Positions 50,805 to 60,143 of a stretch of 64,000 bases of DNA are shown here, piece by piece (the first letter of the stretch is position 1; the number at the start of each line of letters is the position of its first letter). The stretch lies in the NCBI GenBank assembly GCA_040878345.1, contig JBBDML010000024.1, positions 1 through 64,000 on the forward strand. The letters run 5' to 3'. Position numbers and translations under genes: made by a program. The notes under the pieces are model-generated. The model was given only the letters and a program-made list of their open reading frames with translations, did no database searches and was not told the origin of the DNA. Source of the stretch: ZC4RG35 sp040878345 (lineage in GTDB: Bacteria; Actinomycetota; Acidimicrobiia; Spongiisociales; ZC4RG35).

Positions 50805-51494
50805 ATGATGACCGAGCCACGCGACGCCGAGAACTGGGCCAAGCCAGTCGACAGCTTCCACGTCGAGGAAATGGCCGACGGAGTGGCGAAGGGCAACGTC
50901 GAAGGGCGCAAGCCGACCGGGCCCTTGCAGGGATTCGGCCAGCTCTGGCAGAAGTCATACGAGGTTCGGATCCCGGGGCCCACACCCGAGCAGGTCATCG
51001 AGACCTGGAAGGCCAACTTCGGCGAGTTCTGGCCCCCAAGCAACAAGTTCTACGCCCCTGCGGGCGGCATCGCCCCCGGTGAGGTGGCGATGATCAGCGG
51101 GGGAAGGGGGCCGACCAAGGTGACCACCGGGGTCAGGGTGATCTATGCCGACGACCGCTCCTGGTCATACATGACCCCTGAGGGTCATCCTTGGGCGGCG
51201 ATCATCACCTTCAGTGCCCATGAGGTGGGCGAAGGCGCCACCACTGCCCGCGTCCATCTGCTGGTGAGGGCCAACGACCCCTTGTACGAGGCCAGCTTCA
51301 AGTTCTACACCTCCAGGCTGGAGGACCAGATCTGGACCCACACCCTGACCCGGCTCAGTGGCCATTTCGGCAGCGCAGAACCAGTCTCGATGGAGGTCGC
51401 CCTCATCGACAAGAGGCGGCAGTGGAGTCAGTTCGGGAACATCTGGAAGAACTCGGCGATCCGGACCATGCTCCGGCAGGACCGCAGGGTGTGA
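50805..51494 (+). CDS. Uncharacterised SRPBCC/DUF1990-like protein
   Basis: A 229-residue soluble protein. GHPWAAIITFSAHEVGEGATTARVHLLVRANDPLYEASF is a beta-rich stretch ending in a helix, as in SRPBCC or DUF1990 proteins; the family is not certain. AAAGGAGAC precedes ATG ATG at 50805, and the frame open from 50718 lacks such a signal. It is divergent from the CrtI-like gene. Confidence 0.6.
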   Translation: MMTEPRDAENWAKPVDSFHVEEMADGVAKGNVEGRKPTGPLQGFGQLWQKSYEVRIPGPTPEQVIETWKANFGEFWPPSNKFYAPAGGIAPGEVAMISGGRGPTKVTTGVRVIYADDRSWSYMTPEGHPWAAIITFSAHEVGEGATTARVHLLVRANDPLYEASFKFYTSRLEDQIWTHTLTRLSGHFGSAEPVSMEVALIDKRRQWSQFGNIWKNSAIRTMLRQDRRV

Positions 51495-51526
51495 GCCTCC
51501 TCCGATAGAGGCGAAGAGAAGGGGGG

Positions 51527-51536
51527 NNNNNNNNNN
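51527..51536. other. Assembly gap (10 N)
   Basis: Ten unknown bases follow a GGGGGG run; the true gap size is not known from the sequence. Confidence 1.
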
Positions 51537-51592
51537 CAGGATCGTCACTCCGCGGCATCGGCCGCTCCCCGCCTCGACTGCCGGGCCGCGTT

Positions 51593-52132
51593 CTACAGGA
51601 AGACGGCCCTGTTGCGGATCCTCAGGAAGACGAATCCGACCACCATCAGGGTCAACCCGACGGCGATGGCAAGTGCAGCCAGGGCGTAGGACATGATCCC
51701 GAGGCTGAGGGCTGTGGTCAGGGTGGTGGCATCGAGCCAGGAAGCCCTGGCCGCATTGGGGACCATCACCGCCTCACCATTCTCGTCGAGAACGACATTG
51801 CCGCTCTCGTCGAGTTCTGGGACGGTCCGGTCCATCTCGGCGTAGTAGAGCCCCTCGGTCCGGTCCAACTGGTGCTGGCCGATGATGTCGGCCTGGGCCC
51901 ACATGGTGAAGGGCCCTCTGACCGCGGTCTCCGGGATCACCGCGTCATCGGGGGTGACCACGTCCTGGGCCATGGCCTGGTCCCAGGTGTACCAAACTCC
52001 AAAGGCCCCTCCGGCGACGGACCCGAACCCGACGGCGAGCGTCAGGATCGCGGCCACCAGGAGGAAGAAGCTCTTCTTGTGGGCGACCGTCTCGGTCTGG
52101 ATGAGACGATCCCTGTCGATGGTGTATGACAT
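51593..52132 (-). CDS. Two-helix membrane protein with external loop
   Basis: A 179-residue protein. Helices at about 22-50 (FFLLVAAILTLAVGFGSVAGGAFGVWYTW) and 142-172 (ALSLGIMSYALAALAIAVGLTLMVVGFVFL) flank an acidic loop of about 95 residues. GGAGG lies upstream of the ATG at 52132. Family not recognised. Confidence 0.65.
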   Translation of the reverse strand: MSYTIDRDRLIQTETVAHKKSFFLLVAAILTLAVGFGSVAGGAFGVWYTWDQAMAQDVVTPDDAVIPETAVRGPFTMWAQADIIGQHQLDRTEGLYYAEMDRTVPELDESGNVVLDENGEAVMVPNAARASWLDATTLTTALSLGIMSYALAALAIAVGLTLMVVGFVFLRIRNRAVFL

Positions 52133-52242
52133 TTCGAAACCTCCATTGGTTCTGTGGCTGGCTGCCATGCCATCAGCATCGTTCCTTGTGAGAGAATTCA
52201 CGAGGGGACAAGGTCCCGGAAACGGCGCCGGAAGTCCCGGGC

Positions 52243-53052
52243 CTACTCGCCTTTGAAATCGGGGGGGCGCTTCTCCATGAAGGCGCCGATGGCCTCGGTG
52301 AGGTCGTTGGAGAGAAGGAAGGACGAGTTCCACTGGGCGGCAAACTCGAGACCCTCCTCGATGGTGTGGCCGTCGTTGGCCTTCAGGACTCGCTTGATCC
52401 CGGTGGTCACCAGCGGTGAGTTTGCCGCGATCCCCCGTGCCAGGTCGTAGACCGCGGACATCAGCTGGTCCCGGTCGTCCGCCACCGAGCTCACCAGCCC
52501 GCGCCCCAGTGCCCATCCCGCCTCATAGTCGTCGCCGGTCAAGGCCATCTCGGTAGTGGTGGCATGGCCCACGATCTTCGGCAGGCGTTGCAGGGCGCCG
52601 ATGTCGGCCACCAGGCCCATCCGGGTCTCCCTGATCGAGAACACCGCATCGGAGGAGGCGATGCGAAGGTCGCATGCCGAAATCAGGTTCACCCCGGCGC
52701 CCAGGCAGTAGCCGTGGACCGCGGCGATCACCGGCTTGGAGGCATCGGCGAGACTGCTGATCGTCCCCTGGAGGCGCCGGATCGACTGATAGAGACGGAG
52801 GTTGCGGGTCGCTTCGGACGGTCCTTCGGGTCGGAGCCCGGCGAGCAGGTTGACGTCGATTCCGACGGTGAATGCAGTCCCCCTCCCGGCCAGGACGATC
52901 ACCCGGACCGAGTCGTCGGAGTCGAGAGCCGCTACCGCCCGGGGAAGATCGGCCCAGATGTCGGCCGACAACGCGTTCAGTTTCTCCGGTCGGTTGAGCC
53001 AGAGGGTGGCGACCGGGCCGTCGCTCTCTATCTCGAGGTGCTCGTATCCCAC
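52243..53052 (-). CDS. Enoyl-CoA hydratase/dienoyl-CoA isomerase-like
   Basis: A 269-residue crotonase. The oxyanion-hole segment AAVHGYCLGAGVNLISACDLRIAS and the downstream SIRETRMGLVADIGALQRLPKIVG are seen. The acidic Asp in VADIGALQRLP matches delta3,5-delta2,4-dienoyl-CoA isomerases (ECH1 type, ADVGTLQRLPK) better than enoyl-CoA hydratases. It acts in unsaturated fatty-acid beta-oxidation. Confidence 0.88.
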   Translation of the reverse strand: MGYEHLEIESDGPVATLWLNRPEKLNALSADIWADLPRAVAALDSDDSVRVIVLAGRGTAFTVGIDVNLLAGLRPEGPSEATRNLRLYQSIRRLQGTISSLADASKPVIAAVHGYCLGAGVNLISACDLRIASSDAVFSIRETRMGLVADIGALQRLPKIVGHATTTEMALTGDDYEAGWALGRGLVSSVADDRDQLMSAVYDLARGIAANSPLVTTGIKRVLKANDGHTIEEGLEFAAQWNSSFLLSNDLTEAIGAFMEKRPPDFKGE

Positions 53053-53216
53053 GGGGCTTCCCTACTCGACTCCGCCTCGCCACGCCTCACGCCACCCGGT
53101 TCGGCGCCCAAAGCGAAGCAACCCGCCCCGCCCCACCGTGAAGCTGGAGGCGTCCAGGGCGCGCCCCTCACCGAAGGCCTTGTGGAGGTCGCTGAGGACG
53201 AGCACGTCTGATGAGG

Positions 53217-54113
53217 TTAGGGGGAGACCATTCGGCCTCGGTAGTCCCAGACGTGCCAGGGGTTGTGGTCCATGTGGCGGTTCCTTCGCATCGCCGCCGC
53301 CATCGGCTGGTTGAAGGTGTCGACGTCGGAGAGCATGGTGGCGATCCCGGCCCCTTGCGCAGACGAGGTCCCGGCGGCGAGGAGGTCGTCGATGTATCCG
53401 TGCCCGCGGTGCTCGGGTACGACGCCGATGTGGACGATGGTTGCGCCCCAGTCCTCGTCGGAGCCGATGGCGATGAAGCCAACAGGGTCGTTGCCCATTT
53501 GCCCGACCAGCCACATCGCGGCGTCCTTGGGGTCCTGATAGACCATCATCTGCTCCGCCCAGTTCTCGGCTCCGCACCCACCCCAGTAGTAGCGGTCGTT
53601 TCGATCCAGGGTGCCTTCACCGCAGCGACCCATGACCGCGGCAAAGGCCGCCGTCCCGATCTCCTCTACCGTGCCGAATGCGAGTCGGGGGCTCACCTCG
53701 ATCGGCGTTCCGTCATCGACCCAACGGAAACCCTGCTTCTCCTGAAACAGGTTGAGCCCTGATCCCTCGAGGAGGGCGCGGCGCTCTTCGACATGGTCGT
53801 GAAAGTCGCGGTTGACCCGGGTCTGGACCTGATCAGGGACCGCGTCACCCAGCGCCCCTGCGGCACTGGTGAGTAGCCGGGACCCGATCTCGAGGTAGTC
53901 GCCGTCCCATGGCAGATCGAACCCGGAGGCGGTGAGCTCATGGCTAGGGAGGGCCCCCAACCACGCCGGGTTGCTGGTGGTGGGGGCCACCGACAATGAG
54001 ACGCTCCCGATCCGACGGCCCTGGTCCTCGGCGACGAAGCGCCACTCACCTTCCCCTGCGGGGAACCCATCCTCGCCCGGAGCCAGCGAGCGAACGGTGA
54101 TGCCGCTGCCCAT
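53217..54113 (-). CDS. GNAT-family acetyltransferase
   Basis: A 298-residue protein whose C-terminal GNAT domain carries the acetyl-CoA loop VPEHRGHGYIDDLL. The N-terminal half is a degenerate GNAT-like repeat. The ATG overlaps the dgt stop by one base, making it the last gene of the phn-dgt operon. The acceptor substrate is unknown. Confidence 0.78.
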   Translation of the reverse strand: MGSGITVRSLAPGEDGFPAGEGEWRFVAEDQGRRIGSVSLSVAPTTSNPAWLGALPSHELTASGFDLPWDGDYLEIGSRLLTSAAGALGDAVPDQVQTRVNRDFHDHVEERRALLEGSGLNLFQEKQGFRWVDDGTPIEVSPRLAFGTVEEIGTAAFAAVMGRCGEGTLDRNDRYYWGGCGAENWAEQMMVYQDPKDAAMWLVGQMGNDPVGFIAIGSDEDWGATIVHIGVVPEHRGHGYIDDLLAAGTSSAQGAGIATMLSDVDTFNQPMAAAMRRNRHMDHNPWHVWDYRGRMVSP

Positions 54114-55114
54114 CAGTCGAGGAGGGTGGGCCGGTAGAGACGGTCGTGTGTCTTGAGGGCGAACCGGTCGGTCATACCGGCGACATAGTCGATTGCCCGG
54201 GTCAGGGGCTCGGCCCCAGGGACTGTGTAGGTGTCGGGCACCTGGTCCGAGTGATCTGAGTAGTAACGAACCAGATCCTGGATCACGTATATCGCTCTTT
54301 GCTTTTCGGCCTCGGCCTCGGGGCTGAGATAGACCCGCTCGAACATGAAGTCGCGTAGCGCTCCCATCACCTCGAGGTCCGAGGGGCTCATCGACACCTG
54401 GCCCGTCTGGTGCGAGGTCTCAATCACAGATGTGACCATCGAGCCGATCCACTCCCTGGCAGTGGCGCCAAAGGTGGTGAGAGCGGAGAGCGGGAGGTCG
54501 CGGTACTCGATGACTCCCGCCCGGAGGGCGTCGGAGACGTCATGGGTGAGATAGGCGATGCGGTCGGCGAATCGACAGATCCAGCCCTCGGGTGTCTGCG
54601 GTGGCGGGTCGATTCTCCATGAGTGGGCCCGGACTCCGTCGAGCACTTCGAGACTCAAGTTCACCGGCTCGAGCAATGACAGGGTCCTGACCCCATGCGC
54701 CGAGTGGAGCCACTCACCCTCGACCAACGGGCTCAGCGCCTCTTCCCCGGTGTGCCCGAATGGTGAATGACCGACGTCATGGGCCAGGCATATGGCCTCG
54801 GTGAGGTCCTCGTTGAGACCCAGTGCCCGCGACATCGCTCGCCCCACCTGAGTGACGTGGATGGTGTGGGTCACCCGAGTCACGTAGTGGTCGCCATCGG
54901 GGTGGAGGAAGACCTGCGTCTTGTGCTTGAGCCTTCGGAAGGCTTTGGTATGGATGATGCGGTCCCGGTCGCGCTCGAAGGCGGTCCGGAACTCATCGGG
55001 CTCCTCCGGGTGCTCACGGCCCTTCGACTCGTCGGATTTGGTCGCCGCCGCGGCCAAGAGGTCGTGCTCGAGCCTCTCCCGCTCCTGACGAGCCCTGCGG
55101 AGCATCTGGTCCAT
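54113..55114 (-). CDS. dgt: dGTPase-like HD-domain triphosphohydrolase
   Basis: A 333-residue dNTP triphosphohydrolase. HD motifs TRVTHTIHVTQV, ICLAHDVGHSPFGHTGEEAL, and the C-terminal ICRFADRIAYLTHDV supply the metal ligands. This is the short dGTPase-like type found next to dnaG in many actinobacteria; here it follows phnE by eight bases. Confidence 0.92.
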   Translation of the reverse strand: MDQMLRRARQERERLEHDLLAAAATKSDESKGREHPEEPDEFRTAFERDRDRIIHTKAFRRLKHKTQVFLHPDGDHYVTRVTHTIHVTQVGRAMSRALGLNEDLTEAICLAHDVGHSPFGHTGEEALSPLVEGEWLHSAHGVRTLSLLEPVNLSLEVLDGVRAHSWRIDPPPQTPEGWICRFADRIAYLTHDVSDALRAGVIEYRDLPLSALTTFGATAREWIGSMVTSVIETSHQTGQVSMSPSDLEVMGALRDFMFERVYLSPEAEAEKQRAIYVIQDLVRYYSDHSDQVPDTYTVPGAEPLTRAIDYVAGMTDRFALKTHDRLYRPTLLD

Positions 55115-55122
55115 CCCCTGGC

Positions 55123-56073
55123 TCAGGCGGGGGCCTGCATCTGCATCAGCAGGTTCACGACGGTGTATCCGGCGGCGGCAGCGAGGAGGATCATGCCGGC
55201 CCTCCTGACCGGGCTGGCCTGCTGGAAGATGGCGACGGGCCCGGGCTCCCTCTGGCCGCTGATGATCCGGCGCCGCAGCTTGGCCGAGACCGCGTCGATC
55301 GCCAGCACTACCACCACCGTGAGGAACAGCACGGTCCCGACGCGCGCATAGTTGTTGAACTGCATCTGGGCGACCAACTCGGCACCGATGCCACCGGCAC
55401 CGATCGCGCCGAGCACCGCCGACGCCCGGATGTTCACCTCGAACCGGTAGAGCCAGAAGGCGAGGATCGTCGGCATCACCTGGGGGAGCACACCGAACCG
55501 CACTTGTGCCACCCGGTTTCCCCCGACTCCGGCAACCGCCTCGACCGGCCCCTTGTCGATGCCTTCGATCATCTCAGACGAGAGCTTTCCCAGCGTCCCG
55601 ATGGAGTGGAGCCCGATCGCCAGAGTCCCGGTCCAGGCTCCCAGCCCGGTGACCGGGATCAGGATCATGGCAAGCAGCAGCTCGGGGAGGGCGCGAATCG
55701 CGATGAAGAGCTGGCGGACGATGGCGCTCGTCACCTTGCCGGTGATGTTCCGGGCGGCGAGAAGGGCCAACGGCAGTGATATGACCGCCCCCATCAGGGT
55801 TCCGACCCATGCGATGAACAACGACTCCATCACCCTGGGCAGCGCCCTTTGCACCGTCTCGGGGCTGAGGTCTGGTGGCACCAGTCGGTAAACGATGTTC
55901 CAGATGTCGCCCGGAGCGCTGCCGAGCCGGTCCCAGGAGACCCCCAGGCCCGCCGCCGACCAGATGACCGGCACCAGGATCACGACGGTGACGACCCAGC
56001 GGAAGACTCGGGGCCCGACCGGCTCCTTCGGTCTGGCCACCTTGGGGGCGGCCTGCTCCACCTTGAGGGTCAT
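55123..56073 (-). CDS. phnE: Phosphonate ABC permease PhnE (second)
   Basis: A 316-residue permease with about six helices. The cytosolic coupling loop is EAVAGVGGNRVAQVRFGVLPQVMP, followed by FEVNIRASAVLGAIGAGGIGAEL, both typical of PhnE. The ATG overlaps the first permease stop (ATGA). It pairs with the permease at 56070. Confidence 0.92.
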   Translation of the reverse strand: MTLKVEQAAPKVARPKEPVGPRVFRWVVTVVILVPVIWSAAGLGVSWDRLGSAPGDIWNIVYRLVPPDLSPETVQRALPRVMESLFIAWVGTLMGAVISLPLALLAARNITGKVTSAIVRQLFIAIRALPELLLAMILIPVTGLGAWTGTLAIGLHSIGTLGKLSSEMIEGIDKGPVEAVAGVGGNRVAQVRFGVLPQVMPTILAFWLYRFEVNIRASAVLGAIGAGGIGAELVAQMQFNNYARVGTVLFLTVVVVLAIDAVSAKLRRRIISGQREPGPVAIFQQASPVRRAGMILLAAAAGYTVVNLLMQMQAPA

Positions 56074-57440
56074 ACCAGCCGCCTGCGCAGGGCGACACTG
56101 ATCTGCTCGAGGATGAAGACCACGATGCCAATGACGATGACGATGGCCAGAACCCGGTCGAACTGGAAGAAGACTCGCTGAGCCTCCAGGACCCGGCCGA
56201 TACCACCGGCGCCCACCAAACCGATCACTGCCGAGGCCCTGATGTTGAGCTCGAACACGTACAGGGCGTAGGCCACGTAGTTGGGCAGCACTTGAGGGAG
56301 CACCGACGAGCGCAGCGCCGGGAGATGCCTGGCCCCCGTTGCCTTGGCTGCTTCCAGGGGCCCCGGCTCGGCGGCGTCGATGGTCTCGGAGAGGAGCTTC
56401 GACATGATCGCCAACGAGAAGATCACCAGGGCGACTGTGCCGGCGAAGGGGCCGCCACCCAGCGCGGCCACGAAGATCACGGCCCAGAAGAGATCGGGGA
56501 TGGTGCGGACCAGGTTCATGAACCCCTTGGCGATGAGATAGGTGCTTTTGTTCAATGCGGTGAGGGTCGAGGCCCAGAACGCCAAGGGCAGGGCGATGAC
56601 GCACCCGAAGACGGTGGCGATGACGGCTATCCGGATGGTCTCCACCATGGGGTTCTCCCGGAGCGGGGCGCCGAATTCCCAGGAGGGCAGCCACCACCAG
56701 GTTCCGTCCCCGATGGCCCATGCGAAGTCGGGCGGCCAGAAGTTGGGGACGTTGACGATGTCGGTGATCTCGGCGATCAGCCCGGGGACGGTGAACCCGA
56801 CACTCACCCCGGCGAAGACGGTGAAGATGAGCAGGGTGGCCACTGTCGCCAGGTTGGGGAGGCTGGTCATCACTGCGAGGGATGCGGCGATGCCCACCGA
56901 GGCGAGGATCAACCCTATCCCCATGTAGTCGCCCAGGCCGAACACCGAGTCGACACCCCTCCGCAGCTCGGACAGCGGCGTCATGATGCCCAGGGTGCGG
57001 ACGGCGGGAAGGGCAAACCCCCCTGCCAGGAGCCACGCCAACCCGATGTTCACCACCGAGGAGGGTCGGATCCCCCTGCGCAACGCCACAACGGCGCAGG
57101 CGATGGCGGCAGGGGCGCATGTCGCGCCGAATCGGAGACATGAGAGGACATCGATCTTCTCCGGTGCCCCGGGGAGGACCCGGACCACCAGGAGGGTGGT
57201 GGCCACCAGCCCCGCCACCAGAACCATACGGTCGACGTTGTCGATGGCGGCCTTGCCCATTTGGAGGGCGAGGACCAACGCAACGGCGGCGATCAGGCCC
57301 CAAATCGCCCCCAAGCCGAGGTTGGCGGTGGCGGCCCCGGCGATCATCCCCCCGACCGCGACCATGAGAGGCAGCGCCATGGAGATGGTGCGACGTGGGG
57401 CCATCGGTCGCGCCTGAGTGGCCAGGGTGGCCGTGGTCAC
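56070..57440 (-). CDS. phnE: Phosphonate ABC permease PhnE with N-terminal extension
   Basis: A 456-residue permease. The C-terminal 270 residues are PhnE-like (EAAKATGARHLPALRSSVLPQVLPNYVAYALYVFELNIRASAVIGLVGAGGIGRVLEAQ). The N-terminal 180 residues add about five hydrophobic helices (from residue 20) not present in ordinary PhnE of about 260-280 residues. The GTG start makes a GTGA overlap with phnC. The extension has no domain I recognise. Confidence 0.88.
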   Translation of the reverse strand: MTTATLATQARPMAPRRTISMALPLMVAVGGMIAGAATANLGLGAIWGLIAAVALVLALQMGKAAIDNVDRMVLVAGLVATTLLVVRVLPGAPEKIDVLSCLRFGATCAPAAIACAVVALRRGIRPSSVVNIGLAWLLAGGFALPAVRTLGIMTPLSELRRGVDSVFGLGDYMGIGLILASVGIAASLAVMTSLPNLATVATLLIFTVFAGVSVGFTVPGLIAEITDIVNVPNFWPPDFAWAIGDGTWWWLPSWEFGAPLRENPMVETIRIAVIATVFGCVIALPLAFWASTLTALNKSTYLIAKGFMNLVRTIPDLFWAVIFVAALGGGPFAGTVALVIFSLAIMSKLLSETIDAAEPGPLEAAKATGARHLPALRSSVLPQVLPNYVAYALYVFELNIRASAVIGLVGAGGIGRVLEAQRVFFQFDRVLAIVIVIGIVVFILEQISVALRRRLV

Positions 57441-58210
57441 AGCCCGGCGCCCTCCAGGAGATCGTCGGGGGTCACCGACCGACCGTAGATCTCGCGGAAG
57501 GTCTCTTCGCCGACATCGGCGATGTCGCCGTCATACACCAGCTCACCCGCTCGCAGCCCGATGAGACGTTTGCCGTAGGAGCGGGCCAGGTCGAGGAAAT
57601 GGAGGTTGATGATCGTGGTGATCCCGAGGTCACGATTGATGCGCCGCAGGTCTTGCATCACGGTGTGCGACGTCACCGGGTCCAGTGAGGCCACCGGTTC
57701 GTCTGCGAGGACGACATTGGGCTCTTGGGCCAGCGCCCGGGCGATGCCCACCCGTTGTTGCTGCCCACCGGAGAGGTTGCTGGCACGGGTGTAGGCCTTT
57801 TCCACGATCTCCACCCGCTCCAATGCGGTCAGGGCCAGATCCCTGTCGGCGGGAGGCCACATCCCGAGCATTGCCCTGGTGAACCCGACCTTGGCCAGAC
57901 GGCCCATGAGCACGTTGTTGATCACCGAGGTCCGATTGACCAGGTTGTAGGTCTGGTAGATCATCCCCACATGCGAGCGCAGTTCTCGCAGGGTGTTGGT
58001 GCTCGCCCCCCGCACCTCGACCCCGTCGACCTCGACCGATCCGTTGGTGATGGGCACGAAGCCGTTTATGGCCCGGAGGAATGTGGACTTGCCCGCACCG
58101 GAGAGGCCGACGATGACAACCAGCTCCCCGTCATCGATGGTCACGGAGACACCCTTCAGGGCTTGGAACCCACCGGGGTAGGTGACATCAACATCGGTGA
58201 ACTCGATCAT
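57437..58210 (-). CDS. phnC: Phosphonate ABC ATPase
   Basis: A 257-residue ATPase. Walker A is GLSGAGKST, the Q-loop is YQTYNLVNR, the signature is LSGGQQQR, Walker B is VVLADEP, and the switch His is in NLHFLDLA. It powers uptake by the two PhnE permeases with the PhnD lipoprotein. Confidence 0.95.
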   Translation of the reverse strand: MIEFTDVDVTYPGGFQALKGVSVTIDDGELVVIVGLSGAGKSTFLRAINGFVPITNGSVEVDGVEVRGASTNTLRELRSHVGMIYQTYNLVNRTSVINNVLMGRLAKVGFTRAMLGMWPPADRDLALTALERVEIVEKAYTRASNLSGGQQQRVGIARALAQEPNVVLADEPVASLDPVTSHTVMQDLRRINRDLGITTIINLHFLDLARSYGKRLIGLRAGELVYDGDIADVGEETFREIYGRSVTPDDLLEGAGL

Positions 58211-58232
58211 CGCGCCGTCCTAAAAAGTGATG

Positions 58233-58267
58233 CGGGGGGGGGGGGGGGGCCGCTGTCGCGGCCCCCC
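58233..58267 (-). promoter_or_regulatory. GC hairpin between phnD and phnC
   Basis: A 15-base G run (58236-58250) and its complement around CCGC-TGTC-GCGG form a strong stem, ending in TGC...GCA. In transcription order it lies after phnD, so it may shield the phnD transcript or partly terminate. The G-run length may be affected by sequencing. Confidence 0.55.
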
Positions 58268-58297
58268 GCACCTTAGAGGCTTGGTTATGGCCGTTGC

Positions 58298-59413
58298 TCA
58301 GCCACCAAAGCCCAGTTGGTCGATGGCGGCTTCGATCAGCGCGAAAGCGGCCATGTTGATCTCGGAGGCCGGGATCAGGTCGGTCCAGCTGTAGATCAGG
58401 TCCATCGTCTCCAGGCCCTCCTCGGTGGCCATGAAGTCGGCGATTGCCTGGTAGATGGCGGCCTTGAGGTCCGCGGGCAGGTTGGCGTCCACTGCGATGA
58501 CGTCGTTGGCGATGGGAGCGGTGATGTTGAACACGATCACCACCTCGCCCACGTCGGTGTTGGCCTCACGCACGTTCCTACGGGCGTCGTCGAACGAGAC
58601 GCCGAAGTCGGAGTCTCCGGTGTAGACCGCCAGGACCGAGTTGTCATGGCTCCCGGAGAAGGTCGATGTGTAATCAACGTTCTCCTCCAGCTCCGCCGCG
58701 GCCAGCTCGAGCACCGGGAAGATGTATCCCGAGGTCGAGGTCTCGGTGCCGAACGCCATACTCCCGCCTGCGACGACACTGACGTCGACCGGCTCGGGGC
58801 AGATGAGACCGGCGGAGATTCCCTCCTCCGGCGTGCCGTCTGGGTTCCACCCCACTTGCAAGGCGGCGGTGTCCGTCGGGCCCACTGCTATCACGTTGTT
58901 GCTGGCGTCGTAGTCGTAGGCACCCTCAACGGGATCAGCTCCACAGACCGCAGGGTCGCTGGTGAAGTACTGGGCGTGATAGGTCGCCGACCCGAACCGC
59001 ACCGACTGCGCCAGCAGCTCGATGTTGTCGTAATTGCGGCTGGCGATCACATAGTTGGCAGGAGCAAAGGCGCCGATCTGGACTTCACCCTCTCCCAGCG
59101 CCACACCCAATGCGGTGTAATCGGTGCTGACGATCCCTTCGACGTCGAGGTCGAGGGCATCGGCGAGGACCCCGGCCAGGATGTCGACGTTGTCCTGAAG
59201 CTCCTCCGCCTCACGCGACGGGACGAAGCCGAATGTGAGGCTGTCGGGCCAAGCGGCCCTCGGGTCCTCGGTGGTGCTTGGGGCTGGTTGTGTGGTTCCG
59301 GGGCCCGCCGTGGTCCCCGGGCCCTGCGTGGTCGTCGACTCGCTCTCGGCCGGAGAGCAGGCGGCGACCACCAAAGCCAGGATCGCGACCATCGCATAGG
59401 CAGATTTCTTCAT
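58298..59413 (-). CDS. phnD: Phosphonate-binding lipoprotein PhnD
   Basis: A 371-residue substrate-binding lipoprotein. The signal peptide ends in VAAC (Cys19), followed by a Thr/Pro-rich linker. PhnD features include LTFGFVPSREAEELQDNVDILAGVLADAL, GALGEGEVQIGAFAPANYVIA-like binding segments and SGSHDNSVLAVYTGDSDFGVSFDDAR. CAAGGAGAG precedes the ATG at 59413. No C-P lyase or phosphonatase gene is in the window, so phosphite or phosphonate could be the ligand. Confidence 0.92.
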   Translation of the reverse strand: MKKSAYAMVAILALVVAACSPAESESTTTQGPGTTAGPGTTQPAPSTTEDPRAAWPDSLTFGFVPSREAEELQDNVDILAGVLADALDLDVEGIVSTDYTALGVALGEGEVQIGAFAPANYVIASRNYDNIELLAQSVRFGSATYHAQYFTSDPAVCGADPVEGAYDYDASNNVIAVGPTDTAALQVGWNPDGTPEEGISAGLICPEPVDVSVVAGGSMAFGTETSTSGYIFPVLELAAAELEENVDYTSTFSGSHDNSVLAVYTGDSDFGVSFDDARRNVREANTDVGEVVIVFNITAPIANDVIAVDANLPADLKAAIYQAIADFMATEEGLETMDLIYSWTDLIPASEINMAAFALIEAAIDQLGFGG

Positions 59414-59485
59414 TCTCTCTCCTTGGTTCTCAGTGGACCTGACTCTCCGCGAACGGTGCCCATCATCGACCACCCTCGTACGCGA

Positions 59486-60070
59486 TCAGGTCGGCGGCGA
59501 GGGTAGCGACTGGGAGGGACCTTGCGTCCGGTGATCGACGACATCGCGAAACTCGTCGAAGTCACGGACATCGATGGCACCGGCGACCGGGCGGTTCCAG
59601 GCGCGGACATACCGGCACACCACCCGATCGGGCCTATTGGAGACGAGTCGGGGGAGGATGTGCGGTCCGTCGTCGAGATAGACATCACAGTCCACCGCCC
59701 ACTTGTCGTCGATGATGTGGATCTCGGTGGCAGGTATGGCGTGCCGCTCCACCCACTCATGGGTGTCGTCGATGGCGAAGGCCGGCTTCTGGGTGAGGAT
59801 GATGATTCGGTGCCCTTCGGCCGCCAACCCCTGGAGGGCGACAATCGCACCGGGGAATGGCTCGAGATGCCAGAACAGGGACCGGCCGTCGAGATCGGCT
59901 GACCAGTCCCAGAACTCGTCGATGTCGGCGAAGTGGGTCAGGTCGACAACATCGTTCCAGCGTTGGGAGTCCTCGAAGACCAAGCCCGTCCCGAACTCGC
60001 GGTTGTAGAAGCCCATCCAGCCCGCGGTGAAGTTGGCGACCACGCCGTCGAGATCGATTCCGAGACGCAT
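59486..60070 (-). CDS. 5'(3')-deoxyribonucleotidase-like HAD protein
   Basis: A 194-residue HAD phosphatase of the NT5C type. Motif I is DLDGVVANF (residues 6-14), motif II ILTQKP, and motif IV LDDGPH. It would dephosphorylate nucleoside monophosphates. It lies between an upstream 20-bp hairpin and phnD. Confidence 0.85.
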   Translation of the reverse strand: MRLGIDLDGVVANFTAGWMGFYNREFGTGLVFEDSQRWNDVVDLTHFADIDEFWDWSADLDGRSLFWHLEPFPGAIVALQGLAAEGHRIIILTQKPAFAIDDTHEWVERHAIPATEIHIIDDKWAVDCDVYLDDGPHILPRLVSNRPDRVVCRYVRAWNRPVAGAIDVRDFDEFRDVVDHRTQGPSQSLPSPPT

Positions 60071-60090
60071 CCGGGCAAGCTAATGATCGA

Positions 60091-60135
60091 AGCGTGAGTA
60101 GATGACGTCGTACAGCGACGTCATCTACTCACGCT
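60091..60135. terminator. 20-bp perfect hairpin
   Basis: The arms 60091-60110 and 60116-60135 are perfect complements around a TACAG loop. It lies just after the ABC permease stop, before the nucleotidase gene on the same strand. There is no U tract; it may still end transcription or protect the 3' end. Confidence 0.7.
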
Positions 60136-60143
60136 GACCGGGT

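Noticed and set aside
56292..57143. Long plus-strand open frame opposite phnE
   Set aside because: Composition is Gly/Asp/His-rich shadow of a GC-rich membrane gene; no start signal or domain.
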